This document shows, one piece after another, positions 20,999 to 33,665 of a DNA stretch of 64,000 nucleotides. The number at the start of each line of letters is the position of its first letter. Positions within the stretch are counted from its first letter, which is position 1. A model generated the notes under the pieces. That model made no database searches. It saw nothing but the letters and a program-made list of their open reading frames with translations, and was not told the DNA's origin. The translations under genes were made by a program, and so were the position numbers. Source of the DNA: Poa pratensis (lineage: Eukaryota; Streptophyta; Magnoliopsida; Poales; Poaceae); NCBI GenBank assembly GCA_947311845.1, contig CAMZMU010000040.1, positions 58,545,867-58,609,866 on the forward strand. The letters run 5' to 3'.

Positions 20999-23767
20999 GC
21001 GATAAACGTCGGCCGGGTGTATTAAGACGGATATGGTTCCGAGTGGTTACCGACCTAGCTGTCATTTATTATTATGTTGCCGCGTACACTGTGCTGGGGA
21101 GGAGTGGGTGTATACGTTTAGCCTTAGATCAGATGGGTACTGCAGCTTCGATTGTCCCTAGGATCTCTGGAGTTAGGATGAATAGCTTCATGCTGAGAAC
21201 AATTTGAAATTCTACCGTGAATTTACCCAGGAGCCTCCTCCCTATATAACACTTACCCAAATTTTCCTAGGAAACCCAAAACACGCCACCACCCAGCCGG
21301 CAGCACAACATGATGTCTTGAAAACACAGTATGTCGCCGGCTTAAGGCGTCAACGTGACTACAAGTTTTCTCAAAGAAACACTCCAAATATTTGAACCCC
21401 GGCCGAATTCCCATAAATATATGCACCAGTAACCTCCCAGATCCCCTAGCACCATCTCTGCACGAGCATGACATAGACTGATATTTTATTGGTTCTTCCT
21501 GAAATTAATGAACATGTCGTTTAGTACATGTTGTTACGTTGTTGATTTGTTCAATTAATACAGTAGTTGCTGGATTTTAGAGCTACCTGTTCTGCCTCGG
21601 ATTACTCTTAAGACGATGTTTCCATTTGACTCGTGTCGGTGTCGTCCAGCTTTACAGATGAGATCGGCATTTGGAAATCACTGATCGTGCCGACTCCAGG
21701 AATTCGGCACGATCGGGCGGTGTGGACGTGCGAGTTAGACATGCCGGCACTCGAACAGACAGCGATTTAAAGTCAGGAATAAACTATGTTTTCACCAGCG
21801 ACGCATTGTCATAGTACTACTCAAAAACGTCTACACGCCTGCCGGTTTAACAGCGCGTGTACATCCCGGTACAACCAGCCTTGCCACGGGTGTGCTGTTT
21901 GGAGGGGGAGGTGCGCTGGTCTGCTTTCCCCGACGACCTACTGTAGGCATGGACGAATCCTCATGGGAGTGTCAACTCGTCGGCCTAGCGAGGCGTGCCG
22001 GCCTAGGGGAGCCAACGATATTGCTTCTCCGTCTTAATGCACCGCCGGATCACACTGACTCCAGAAACCCTAAGGGAACCAACGATGGTGGCTTCTCCGT
22101 CTTAATGTACCGTCCGATCAAGCCGACTCCCTGGAGTCGGCGTGATCGCCTTTTCCATTTATTCCTCCCCGTTATCAGCTGTTGGCCACGTACCGGTTCG
22201 TTATGAAAGATGACAGGTCGCTGGGTTAGTCTGTAGTGTTATGATGAATGGAAACATGCCGTCTACCCGCGTTAGTGTCGATCCAGTTCCCAGATGGAAA
22301 CCATCTTGAAACGGTGTTCCATCACGTTGATTCTCGCAAAAAAACAGACCCTCCATCTGACATGCCAGCTCGAAGACACTTTCGTTTATAAAAGGTGTTA
22401 TTTTCTTTTGTTTTCGAGCAACTAATTTTCTGATTTCTCTTACATATTATTTTTGATCATTCCTTTTTTTCAGCTGACCGACTTACTGGTCTGCTGTTCT
22501 TCCGGTTATGGTCGGCTAACTTGAGATTAGGTTGTGCTTTCTTGCCGTATATACTTGTTTGTTGTTCGTTTCACCTAGGTAAAGCCGTCCCGATATATTT
22601 GATCTCCTGCAATGACTTGGTGGTAGATGACAAGCTTTTCCATAAACCATTTTATAAGGGGACATGCCCATGAGATTTTTATAAGCAGTTCTATAAGCCC
22701 ATAAAGCTCACGTACTGATGCGCCGATACGACAAACGGGTGAAAGCCCAACGAACAGACACGATGAAAGCAAGATCGAATACAGAAACTCTGAGTGCATG
22801 CCATCATTTAGTCTATGTGTCGGCTTAATGACTGGAGGTACATACCCTGTGTTTGTAGTGGGTCTTTGTTTGAATGTACCATATGCATGCCAGGACGACG
22901 AATCTTTAAGTACGTATGTCGCATTGTTTCCTAGGGTATTGATCCGTCTGTCCGTCTTCTCCAAGGTTTTACGTGTTTAGCTTTTCATTTCCCCGCGTGC
23001 TGGCTTCTCCGTCTTAGTGCACCATCCGATCACGTCGAGTCCAGCAGCACTCGGGTAGCCAACGATATTGACTTCTCCGTCTTAATGCACCGCCGGTCTT
23101 AAGCCGGAGGGTTCTCCGACCTACAAACAATCAAAAGCAGCAACGAAAAAAACATGTAAGAAAAAGGGGGAAATAACCAATGACTAACACAAAAAAATAA
23201 AACAGCAGCTACCACTACGAATGGAAACCCGCACATATAGAAATAAAATAGCACAACAAACCATGAAAAGGAACGAAATAATACGAAACGACAGAAAAAC
23301 GATCCGGCCTCAAAATAAAGGGAACGAAGGACCCAAAAAAGATATCCAGATTTCACAGGCAAGATTGATCCCAAGAAAACATATAAAAAGGAAACCAAAA
23401 CGGTAAAATTCACCGCAAACACACTGCTAATAATCAACGATCAATCGTTTTGAATAGACCACACTACGCTTAGATTTTTATTCCTATGATCTCTTTGGTC
23501 CGAATGTTACAAAAAACCAAGCCTTTCCAACCATTAAAGTCATATGTAAAATAAGCCAAAGTCTTTCTTGTCTTTACAACCACATCAACAACACGGCAGT
23601 CACCGACTCACTAACAGGCGACCACGTACGGACAACATCCGACCCGGAAAAAAACGCGCACACACGAGTGCAGCGGCAAGACAACAAATACCAAATCAAC
23701 ACGACGACAAGTGTCGCAAATAAAACAAACTCATATAAACACGTCAGAAGCAAACAATAACATAAAG

Positions 23768-23772
23768 TGTAC
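23768..23772. repeat. Target site duplication TGTAC, left copy
   Basis: TGTAC at 23768-23772 is repeated at 41131-41135, directly outside the two ends of the composite LTR element. Confidence 0.9.
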
Positions 23773-24172
23773 TGATAACCCACAAGTATAGGGGATCGCA
23801 ACAGTCTTCGAGGGAAGTAAAACCCAAATTTATTGATTCGACACAAGGGAGACAAAGAATATTTATAAGCCTTAACAGCGGAGTTGTCAATTCAACTGCA
23901 CCTGGAAAAGCACTAGTAACAGGGGTGATGTGAAAGCAGCAGTAATATGAGAGCAATGGCACCAGAAAATAGTTGGTACTACTTTGATGGCGTGGAGTTG
24001 ACGGGAAAGCAATGATGATGACAGATGGACCGGGGTTCCCAGCTATCTACACTAGTGGTAACTCTCCAATATCAAGTGTTGGGTGAACAAATTACAGTTG
24101 GGCAATTGACAGAATATTGAGCGCATGACAATGCATATATATGACATGATGACTACTATGATATTTAATTGG
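23773..24172 (-). repeat. Left LTR (3' LTR in element orientation), truncated
   Basis: It matches the first 400 bp of the central LTR with small differences, then stops at a CACTA terminus. About 1060 bp of LTR and about 1.9 kb of the adjacent internal region are missing compared with the right-hand copy. Confidence 0.88.
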
Positions 24173-24554
24173 CACTACTAGGAAGAGGGTCATAGGGAGG
24201 TTGGCATTTTGTGGCGCACCCTTAATTGGTGCGCCACAGAATTATTTCTGTGGCGCATGGATGCTGGTGCGCCACAGAAATATTTGTCTTTCTGTGGCGC
24301 ATCTTTTGCCCATGCGCCACAGAAAGTCACATTTCTGTGGCGCACCTGGACATGGCCAGGTGCGCCACAGAAAGTGAGCTGGGGGGCGGGTTAAAATTTG
24401 AAAAAAAAAATTGTGGCGATTCTGTGGCGCACCTTTTTTTCAAATCCCACCCCCCCCCCCCCCCCCCCCCGTGGATCGCCTTTTTAGTCTTGCAGGAAGT
24501 AAAAGAAAATGCTAAAAATTTCAATAAATAGAATCCTTTGACATGTAGTTAGGT
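24173..24554. mobile_element. CACTA fragment with TGTGGCGCAC subterminal repeats
   Basis: It starts CACTACTAGGAAGAGGGTCA, a CACTA end, and carries about ten copies of TGTGGCGCACC or its complement in alternating orientation (24220-24440), then a run of 21 C (24450-24470). No second CACTA end is found. Retrotransposon sequence resumes at 24555, so the element and adjacent host sequence were deleted. Confidence 0.85.
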
Positions 24555-25239
24555 TTGAGTCTTCTTGAAATATGTTGGGGAGATCCATGGGAGACTCCCC
24601 AAGCTTAAGCTATTCACTCTTCTTCATCCTATTATATCACTCTTCCCTCTTGACCCTTGAAAACTTCCGCCACACCAAACTCAACGTAATTCTCATTAGA
24701 GGGGTTAGTACTCAAAAACTTTAATCCACTGGTTCTGTTGTGACACATTGCAAGAACTCAATAAAACATTAGCTACAGCCCTCCACGTCTAGAGAACCTT
24801 GCTTAAATCCCACAAGAGACAATGCAAAAAACAGAGACAGAATCTGTCAAAACAGAACAGCCAGTAAAGATGAATTTTTTCGAGGCACTTACGGGACTCA
24901 TATCGAAAAACGTTGAACTAACGAAAGATGCATACATATATCAGGATTACGCACAAAAAAATTCAGATTTAATTCACAATCTGGTGATTTTAGGAATTTC
25001 GTACAGTGAACAGCAGAAATCTGTTCCTGCGCAGCAATCAAAATCTAGCATCATCTTATCATTAGAGACTACTCTTGGCACAACAATGCAAGAAAATAAA
25101 GATACAAAGGAGTTGCTACAGAAGTAAACAAGCACCTTGACTCAATAAAAGAAAAATTGCAGAAAAATAAAATGGGTTGCCTCCCATAAGCGCTTTTCTT
25201 TAATTGCCTTTTAGCTAGGCTTGATAGTTTTAAAGATGC
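24555..25239 (-). other. Non-coding internal region of the left retrotransposon unit
   Basis: It is nearly identical to 30261-30942 of the right unit. A plus-strand frame of about 100 codons at 24822 is broken in the other copy, so it is not supported as coding. Confidence 0.7.
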
Positions 25240-26567
25240 TCACATAAAAATAGAAAATGAAGCAAAAGGAGCATCAAGAAGCAAATTCGAAACACATTTA
25301 AGTCTAACCCACTTCCTATGCATAGAAATCTTGTACACAAATAAATTCATAAAGAACAAAGTGACAAGCATAGGAAGATAAAACAAGAGTAACTTCAGAA
25401 CTTTCAGCATATAGAGAGGTGCTTTAGTACCAAGAAAATTTCTACAACCATATTTTCCTCTCTCATAATAATTTTCAGTAGCATCATGAACAAACTCAAC
25501 AATATAACTATCACATAAAGCATGTTTTTCATGATCTACAAACACATAATTCTTATCAAGCTCAAAAATAGTGGGATTAAAACTTTCAAACCCACTTTTA
25601 ACAATTTTATAACAAGATGATTGATCATTCTCAAGAGGTATGGGACTCCATCTAGATAAAGTCAAGACCTCTCCAATCCCATTTTCATTAGTAGTACAAT
25701 TAATATTATCAACCAATATAGGACCATCATCTAGAGCTTTATCATAAACATTTTCTAAGCAAACTTTCTCATTACCATGCATTTCGAAATTAGGCACAAA
25801 TAAAGGATTATCATAAGATTTATCAAAATAGCATGGATTATCATAAATAACAGTAGCATAATTATTCTCACAAGTTTTACTATAGGGAATATTTCAAGAG
25901 AATCCACAGGAACATAACATTCATCCTCCTTTGGTAAGCATGGAGGGCAATCAAATAGTGTAAGAGATAAAGAGTTACTCTCATTAGAAGGTAGGCATGG
26001 GTAGCTAATCCATTCTTCCTCCTTTTGTTCATCACTCTCCTCCTCTTTTTCATCCAATGAGCTTTCAGATTCAGCAGTAGTTTCTTCTTCTACAGGTTCC
26101 TGCAAATTGTGAGTGCATTCTTGTGCATTAATGAGTCTCTCTTTATAATCAATGATATAACCATTATTGCTGAAATTTTCTAGGCAATAATCAAGAATAA
26201 AAGAGACCGTTTCTTTAAGTTTATTACAAGCAACACAGGTTTCATAATTTTTAGCCATGAAGGAATCTATTTCAGCAGCTACCACAAATGTAACAAATTG
26301 TTCTACTTGTTCAGCTCCCAATTGAATATAGTTATTCCAATGATAGTTCATAGTAACAACTTCTTCACTAAATCCACATTGGAATTTAAGATGTTTAGTA
26401 TCCTTTTCAGAGCAACAATTTATATCATGGCGTTCCAGCAAAATTTCAGCAATTTGATTTAACTTTTTTAACATGCCTCTCATTATTTTACCCTCTCTTG
26501 ATTCTCTATACTTTATATATAATTCTTTAGCTTCCATAAACATAGAGGTTCTAGCATGTTCTTCCAT
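25240..26567 (-). pseudogene. Element-specific acidic protein with C-terminal hydrophobic segment (frameshifted copy)
   Basis: Function unknown. The frame starts MEEHARTSMFMEAKELY about 240 bp after the primer binding site, where gag would normally be. It has a Cys-containing N-terminal half, an acidic Glu/Ser-rich middle (EEETTAESESSLDEKEEE), a CLPSNESNSLSLTLFDCPPC region, and a hydrophobic segment near the C-terminus (LLLFYLPMLVTLFFMNLF) that could span a membrane. Compared with the other copy, one base is missing near 25880, shifting the frame. Without that loss the protein would be about 442 residues. No gag, protease or polymerase motif is present. Confidence 0.7.
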
Positions 26568-26805
26568 GCAACAGTTTTTTTAGATTTTTTGATTTTTAAA
26601 TTTTTATGGATTTTCGGGTATATAAGAAAAATAAAACTAGACGGAAATAAACTAAACAAAAGTAATCTAAACAAAACACAACTAAACAGAAATAAACTAA
26701 GCAAAATAAAACTAGACAAAAGTAAACTAGACAAAACAAAATAAAATAAAAACAGAGAGAGAGGTAGAGTGTACTCCCCAGGTGAACTTATGAGTAGAGC
26801 TATGC

Positions 26806-26823
26806 TCCCCGGCAACGGCGCCA
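26806..26823 (-). other. Primer binding site (tRNA-Asp type), left unit
   Basis: On the minus strand it reads TGGCGCCGTTGCCGGGGA, complementary to the 3' end of tRNA-Asp, and lies 11 bp from the LTR. This spacing and primer are typical of Athila-group elements. Confidence 0.88.
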
Positions 26824-26834
26824 GAAAATAGTCT

Positions 26835-28296
26835 TGATAACCCACAAGTATAGGGGATCGCAACAGTCTTCGAGGGAAGTAAAACCCAAATTTATTGATT
26901 CGACACAAGGGGAGACAAAGAATACTTATAAGCCTTAACAGCGGAGTTGTCAATTCACTGCACCTGAAAAGCACTAGTAACAGTGATGTGAAAGCAGCAG
27001 TAATATGAGAGCAATGGCACCAGAAAATAGTTGCTTGTGCGTGGAGTTGACGGAAAGCAATGATGATTACAGATGGACCGGGGTTCCCAGCTATCTACAC
27101 TAGTGGTAACTCTCCAATAACAAGTGTTGGGTGAACAAATTACAGTTGGGCAATTGACAGAATATTGAGCGCATGACAATGCATATATATGACATGATGA
27201 CTACTATGATATTTAATTGGGCATTACGACAAAATACATAGACCGTTATCCAACAGCGTCTATGACTAATAATCCACCGCCGGGTTGTCATCCGAGTTCC
27301 CCGTTGGTATTAAGTTGCAAGCAACGGATAATTGCATTAAGTAAAGTGCGTAATGTAAACAAATACATATGACCGTGGACATAGCATTGTTAGGTTATCC
27401 CTAGTGGCAACAGCACATCCGCAACCTTAGAACTTTCTGTCACTGTCCCAGATTAAATGGAGGCATGAACCCACTATCTAGCATAAATACTCCTCTTGGA
27501 GATACAGGCAACTACTTGATCAAGGTAACCACAAGTACCGGAGAGCATGCAAGATCTTAAATAACATATAAGATAGATTGATAATCAACTTGACATAGTA
27601 TTCAATATTCATCGGATCCCAACAAACACAACACCGATTACATCATATGGATCTCAATCATGTAAGGCAGCTCATGAGATCATTGTATTGAAGTACATGG
27701 GAGAGAGAGTACCAACTAGCTACAGCTAGAACCCGTAGTCCATGGGGGAACTACTCACGGAGCATGATGGAGGCGGTGCGTCGATGGAGAAGGCTCCGGG
27801 GGTCAATCCCCGTCCCGGCAGGGTGCCGGAACAGGAACTTCTGACCCCCGAAACGGTTTCGTGGCGGCGGAGCTCTGGAACTTTTCTGGGGAAATCGTCG
27901 ATTTTTCGTGAGTTTTAGGTCAGGGGCAATATATAGTCCAAAGGGCGTCGCGAGGAGGTGACGAGGGGCGACACCACCCAGGGCGCCGGAAGATTCCTGG
28001 CCCGCCCAGCCCACGTGTGGGGCCCTCGGGCCTCCCCCGGACTTGTCCTTCTGGCCCATGGAGTCTTCTGGTAAAATAGGGGCCTCCGTAAATTTTCGTC
28101 CAATTCCGAGAATATTTCCAGACTAGCTTTTCTGGAATACAAAAACAGCAGAAAACAGGAACTGGCACTGTGGCATCTTGTTAATAGGTTAGTCCCAAAA
28201 ATGTATAAAATGATATAAAGTGATGCAAAACATGTAGCAATTGGTATAAAACAAGCATGGAACATCAAAAATTATAGATACGTTTGAGACGTATCA
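26835..28296 (-). repeat. Central complete LTR (1462 bp), shared by both units
   Basis: It runs from the complement of GTGGGTTATCA to that of TGATACGTCTC. A primer binding site abuts its left side and a polypurine tract abuts its right side, so it serves as 5' LTR of the left unit and 3' LTR of the right unit. A TATA-like ATATATTG (minus strand: GGACTATATATTGCCCC) lies near 27930-27940. Confidence 0.92.
27928..27938 (-). promoter_or_regulatory. TATA box in central LTR
   Basis: The minus strand reads GGACTATATATTGCCCC, the likely core promoter of the element. The same sequence is kept in the right LTR near 40760. Confidence 0.65.
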
Positions 28297-28315
28297 GCAT
28301 CCCCAAGCTTAGTTC
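28297..28315 (-). other. Polypurine tract of the right unit
   Basis: The minus strand reads GGAACTAAGCTTGGGGATGC directly before the LTR start TGATACG. This marks the 3' LTR boundary of the right unit. A second similar sequence, AAGCTTGGGGATGCCC, occurs at about 30239-30254. Confidence 0.75.
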
Positions 28316-30942
28316 CTACTCGTCCTCGAGTAGGTAAACGATAAAAACAAAATAATTTTTGAGGTGACATGCTACCATCATAATCTTGATCATATAATAT
28401 TGCAAGGCACATGTAAATGAATGAAGTGATCCAAGTCAATGGTCTATAATTTGCTACCAAATAGATAATGAGTAAACAATGAATCACACAAGCTAAACGT
28501 TTTCATGAATAGTACTTTCGAGACAAGCATCAAACAGTTTTGCATAAGTGTTAACTCATAAAGCAATAGTTTCTAATAAAAGGTATTTAATCAACACAAA
28601 GGAAGAATTAAGTTTCAGCATTTGCTTCAACTTTCAACATATTTATCTCATGGATATCGTCAACACAAAGTAGTATAACAAGTCCAATATTGCATATAAC
28701 GCATGTTGTAACAAAGTTGACACTAGTGTTTGCTTGTGGAAGACAGAAAGAATAGGAAAACTGACTCAACATAAAAGTAAAAGAAAGGCCCTTCGCAGAG
28801 GGAAGCAGGGATTAAGTCATGTGCTAGAGCTTTTAGGTTTTTGAAAGCATATAGAGATTGCATAAAATATTTGATACTCCTCCCAACCTTGCTAACACAA
28901 GCCATGGCTAACCGAATCCTCGGGTGCCTTCCATCAATCACATACCATGGAGGAGTATCTATTTTTGAGAGGTGTTTGTTAATTGTCAACGAATGGTAGC
29001 GGGTGAGAACAGTATTCTACCTGTCAAACGGACTTTTAAGAGCGGCTCCCATGAAGGACGTTATTTCTACCAGCAAGGCAGATCATCCCTCTTTCTCTTT
29101 GGTTTACACACATTCAGGTATTTCACTGTTTGTCATTGCTTACTGATGAATCAGGGCAAAAGTGTGAAGAGAATTAATTGGTTAAAGTTGTAATTAATTG
29201 GGACTGGGCACCCCGTTGCCAGCTCTTTTTGCAAGTTATTGGATAAGCGGATGTATATGCCACTAGTCCAGGTGTAAAAGTCCATTTGACAAATAGAATA
29301 AAGAATAACCACACTAATTCCTCATGAGCTAGTAAACATTGACACAAAAAGGGAATAATAACATTTTGAATAATTTAAAGGTAGCACATGAAAAATTTAC
29401 TTGGAGTGGCAAGGAAATACCACATATAGGTAGTTATGGTGGACACAAATGGCATGGATTTTGGCTCAAGGATTTGGATGCACGAGAAGCATTCCCTCTC
29501 AGTACAGAGTTTAGGCTAGCAAGGTTTATGTAAGCAAACAAGAATATCAACCCGTACACCAAGTTTTATATGACAAACATATTGCAAACGTTATAAGACT
29601 TCATACCGTCTTCCTTGTTAACCAAACCCTGTTATTAGAAAATATCTAGACCTTAGAGATACCACCGATGCAAACCAAATTTTCAACAAGCTTTACGGTA
29701 GTTCTTCACTAATAGGCTTAACTCATGTGATGCACAATTTAATCATGATCTACTTGTTAACTCAAAACAATTGACAAGCATCAAGTTATCCAAATTAGTG
29801 ATCTACAAGATTAAGCAAGTTTTTCCTTATACCAATTACCACATGCAACATTTTCTGAACCAACCAAACACCAATCAATTTATTTAATCAACTCTCCAAA
29901 CAAATATAAGTGAAGCAAGAGAGTACTTTCTACAAAAGAAAGCTAATAGCTCTGACAAGAGATACATGAAAACAAGAGCTAAAAGCTGAACAGCGCTAGA
30001 TATGAATACTCAACAAATATAAGTGAAGAATAGGAGTATTCTCATGAAAAAGCGGAGCGTGTCTCTCTCCCAATCAAGAATGCTAGGGTCCAGTCAAGCT
30101 TTATTGAAAATAAAAGTGCAATACTGAAAATAAAAGCACACAGACGCTCCAAGAAAAGCACATATGATGTGAAAGAATTAAAATATAGTTTCACTAGAGA
30201 TGACCTGATAATTTTGCCGATGAAGAAGGGGATGCCTTGGGCATCCCCAAGCTTAGACGCTTGAGTCTTCTTGAAATATGCTGGGGAGATCCATGGGAGC
30301 CTCCCCAAGCTTAAGCTCTTCACTCTTCTTCATCCTATTATATCACTCTTCCCTCTTGACCCTTGAAAACTTCCGCCACACCAAACTCAACGTAATTCTC
30401 ATTAGAGGGGTTAGTACTCAAAAACTTTAATCCACTGGTTCTGTTGTGACACATTGCAAGAACTCAATAAAACATTAGCTACAGCCCTCCACGTCTAGAG
30501 AACCTTGCTTAAAGCCCACAAGAGACAATGCAAAAAACAGAGACAGAATCTGTCAAAACAGAACAGCCAGTAAAGATGAATTTTTTCGAGGCACTTACGG
30601 GACTCAAATCGAAAAACGTTGAACTAACGAAAGATGCATACATATATCAGGATTACGCACAAAAATTTCAGATTTAATTCACAATCTGGTGATTTTAGGA
30701 ATTTCGTACAGTGAACAGCAGAAATCTGTTCCTGCGCAGCAATCAAAATTAGCATCATCTTATCATTAGAGACTACTCTTGGCACAACAATGCAAGAAAG
30801 TAAAGATACAAAGGAGTTGCTACAGAAGTAAACAAGCACCTTGACTCAATAAAAGAAAAATTGCAGAAAAATAAAATGGGTTGCCTCCCATAAGCGCTTT
30901 TCTTTAATGCCTTTTAGCTAGGCTTGATAGTTTTAAAGATGC
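28316..30942 (-). other. Non-coding internal region of the right retrotransposon unit
   Basis: This 2.6 kb has no credible frame on either strand. Short frames occur only by chance. The part to 30260 is absent from the left unit; the rest is nearly identical to 24555-25239. Confidence 0.7.
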
Positions 30943-33408
30943 TCACATAAAAATAGAAAATGAAGCAAAAGGAGCATCAAGAAGCAAATTCGAAACACAT
31001 TTAAGTCTAACCCACTTCCTATGCATAGGAATCTTGTACACAAATAAATTCATGAAGAACAAAGTGACAAGCATAGGAAGATAAAACAAGAGTAACTTCA
31101 GAACTTTCAGCATATAGAGAGGTGCTTTAGTACCATGAAAATTTCTACAACCATATTTTCCTCTCTCATAATAATTTTCAGTAGCATCATGAACAAACTC
31201 AACAATATAACTATCACATAAAGCATGCTTTTCATGATCTACAAACACATAATTCTTATCAAGCTCAAAAATAGTGGGATTAAAACTTTCAAACCCACTT
31301 TTAACAATTTTATAACAAGATGATTGATCATTCTCAAGAGGTATGGGACTCCATCTAGATAAAGTCAAGACCTCTCCAATCCCATTTTCATTAGTAGTAC
31401 AATTAATATTATCAACCAATATAGGACCATCATCTAGAGCTTTATCATAAACATTTTCTAAGCAAACTTTCTCATTACCATGCATTTCGAAATTAGGCAC
31501 AAATAAAGGATTATCATAAGATTTATCAAAATAGCATGGATTATCATAAATATCAGTAGCATAATCATTTCCACAAGTTTTACTCATAGGGAATATTTCA
31601 AGAGAATCCACAGGAACATAACATTCATCCTCCTTTGGTAAGCATGGAGGGCAATCAAATAGTGTAAGAGATAAAGAGTTACTCTCATTAGAAGGTAGGC
31701 ATGGGTAGCTACTCCATTCTTCCTCCTTTTGTTCATCACTCTCCTCCTCTTTTTCATCCAATGAGCTTTCAGCTTCAGCAGTAGTTTCTTCTTCTACAGG
31801 TTCCTGCAAATTGTGAGTGCATTCTTGTGCATTAATGAGTCTCTCTTTATAATCTTTACTATATAATATTGAAAAACGACCGTGGTGGTACGTTTTTTGA
31901 TTTTCCGATTTTACCCTTGTGTGTTATGATATTTTACAGTACTGCCACCGCCAAGTGATCAGCAGTGGAGAAAAACGATTCGGTAGCCCAACCTGGCGAC
32001 CAAGGCAACGCGATGCTCTCTTCTTCTTCCCGTGCGTAGGTCACCTCCGTCCGAGAAACGCTAGCACATCCCCGTCCCCCTGCCTCACGCAGTCCAGCCT
32101 CCCTCGCGCTTGCGCGCCCGGCGCGGGACCGTGACCGACCTCACCCTCGCCGGCGCGCCTCAACATCACGCCGCTGCTCCACCCGGTCTCTCCCCATCGT
32201 GCGAGCCACCCCACGCGCAGACGCGCTGCTCCCCGTCGTGTCTTCACGGCCAAAACTGAAACATGATGCCTCTCCACTTGACACGCCTCTGTTGCTGGAG
32301 AGTGGAGTACAGGTTGTTAGCTAGCCAACGAGTGCTTGAGTCAGGCCCCTGGCTTGAGTTTTAATTTGCAACATCGTTGACTGTTGCTTCAGATTTGATT
32401 CTGAATTTCGAAGTTGCAGTGGCCTGAATTTTGATACTGAATGTCCAATAGTCACTGCCCTGTTAACTTATTTTAAATTTCCAAATTATGTTAAAAAAAA
32501 TCCCCTCTCATTCCCAATCTCCACCCAATCTGAGAAAATAAATTAAAATTAAGTGCCAGTTTTGCTAGGCTCTAGAAGATGGGTTCATGTGTATCGTGTG
32601 AGCCGTATGGTCGCTGGGTCTTATAACTTTCCCCTCATGTTCAATCTTCCTCATAATCAGAAAAGAGAACTTATTTGAGCTAAAAAATAGAGAACTTATT
32701 GAGGAAGAGTGGAATTTTTTCCACATATTTCGAGGGAGTCGATGATGATTTTCCCCTCACGCTTTAGTCGAAGACGCGCACCGGATTGATTCAGGGTCGC
32801 CTAAACTTTCTAAAACAATTGGATAGGATGTTGTCGATGTGTTATCATTAGACATTAGACATAGTAGTGGGATGCTATGTTCTTGATACTATTCTTTGGT
32901 ATCAACGCACGGACACTCGGTTGTTCATTTCGTCCTGTTATATTGCAAAAAAATTCATCGCCCGTTGCAACGCACGGGCATTTTGCTAGTCAATGATATA
33001 ACCATTATTGCTGAAATTTTCTAGGCAATAATCAAGAATAAAAGAGACCGTTTCTTTAAGTTTATTACAAGCAACACAGGTTTCATAATTTTTAGCCATG
33101 AAGGAATCTATTTCAGCAGCTGCCACAAATGTAACAAATTGTTCTACTTGTTCAGCTCCCAATTGAATATAGTTATTCCAATGATAGTTCATAATAACAA
33201 CTTCTTCACTAAATCCACATTGGAATTTAAGATGTTTAGTATCCTGTTCAGAGCAACAATTTATATCATGGTGTTCCAGCAAAATTTCAGCAATTTGATT
33301 TAACTTTTTTAACATGCCTCTCATTATTTTCCCCTCTCTTGATTCTCTATACTTTATATATAATTCTTTAGCTTCCATAAACATAGAGGTTCTAGCATGT
33401 TCTTCCAT
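30943..33408 (-). pseudogene. Element-specific acidic protein, second copy, split by a Helitron
   Basis: This is the same protein as at 25240-26567. The 5' part (33408-32990) and the 3' part (31852-30943) are both open, and only the Helitron at 31853-32989 separates them. Together they would give about 443 codons without any other break. The base missing near 25880 in the left copy is present here (FPMSKTCGNDYATDIYDNP). Two copies keeping the same frame support a real protein. Function is unknown; the C-terminal hydrophobic segment is kept. Confidence 0.72.
31853..32989 (+). mobile_element. Non-autonomous Helitron, 1137 bp
   Basis: It starts TCTTTACTATATAATATTG and ends with hairpin GCCCGT...ACGGGC (32960-32979), then ATTTTGCTAG. 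It lies precisely between A and T of a site that is uninterrupted in the left copy (TTTATAATCAATGAT at about 26139). This empty-site comparison within one window confirms both ends. No Rep/helicase is encoded. A GC-rich middle (31960-32250) may be captured host sequence, but I do not recognise it. Confidence 0.95.
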
Positions 33409-33647
33409 GGCAACAGTTTTTTTAGATTTTTCGATTTTTAAATTTTTATGGATTTTCGGGTATATAAGAAAAATAAAACTAGACAGAAATAAACTAAACA
33501 AAAGTAATCTAAACAAAACACAACTAAACAGAAATAAACTAAGCAAAATAAAACTAGACAAAAGTAAACTAGACAAAACAAAATAAAATAAAAACAGAGA
33601 GAGAGGTAGAGTGTACTCCCCAGGTGAACTTATGAGTAGAGCTATGC

Positions 33648-33665
33648 TCCCCGGCAACGGCGCCA
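33648..33665 (-). other. Primer binding site (tRNA-Asp type), right unit
   Basis: Identical to the site at 26806-26823, again 11 bp from the LTR. Confidence 0.88.

Larger units (their letters stand above)
20135..23772. repeat. Unclassified complex repeat, left part
   Basis: No coding frame is credible. The stretch is marked by palindromes GCCGACTCCCTGGAGTCGGC (20979-20998, 22122-22141), half-palindromes (20835, 21690), and the motif CTTCTCCGTCTTAATGCACC (22028, 22093, 23073) or its complement. A promoter-like block at 21075-21170 (ACACTGTGCTGGGGAGGAGT then GTATACG) matches, inverted, the block at 44000-44090. From 23095 to 23770 the plus strand is strongly A-rich and resembles the 0.7-kb units at 42464-43960. 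It is interrupted at 23773 by an LTR element, after which it resumes at 41136. The transposon class is unknown. Confidence 0.6.

Noticed and set aside
24822..25127. 101-codon plus-strand frame with protein-like composition
   Set aside because: It is antisense to the element and is broken by small changes in the near-identical copy at 30527-30830.
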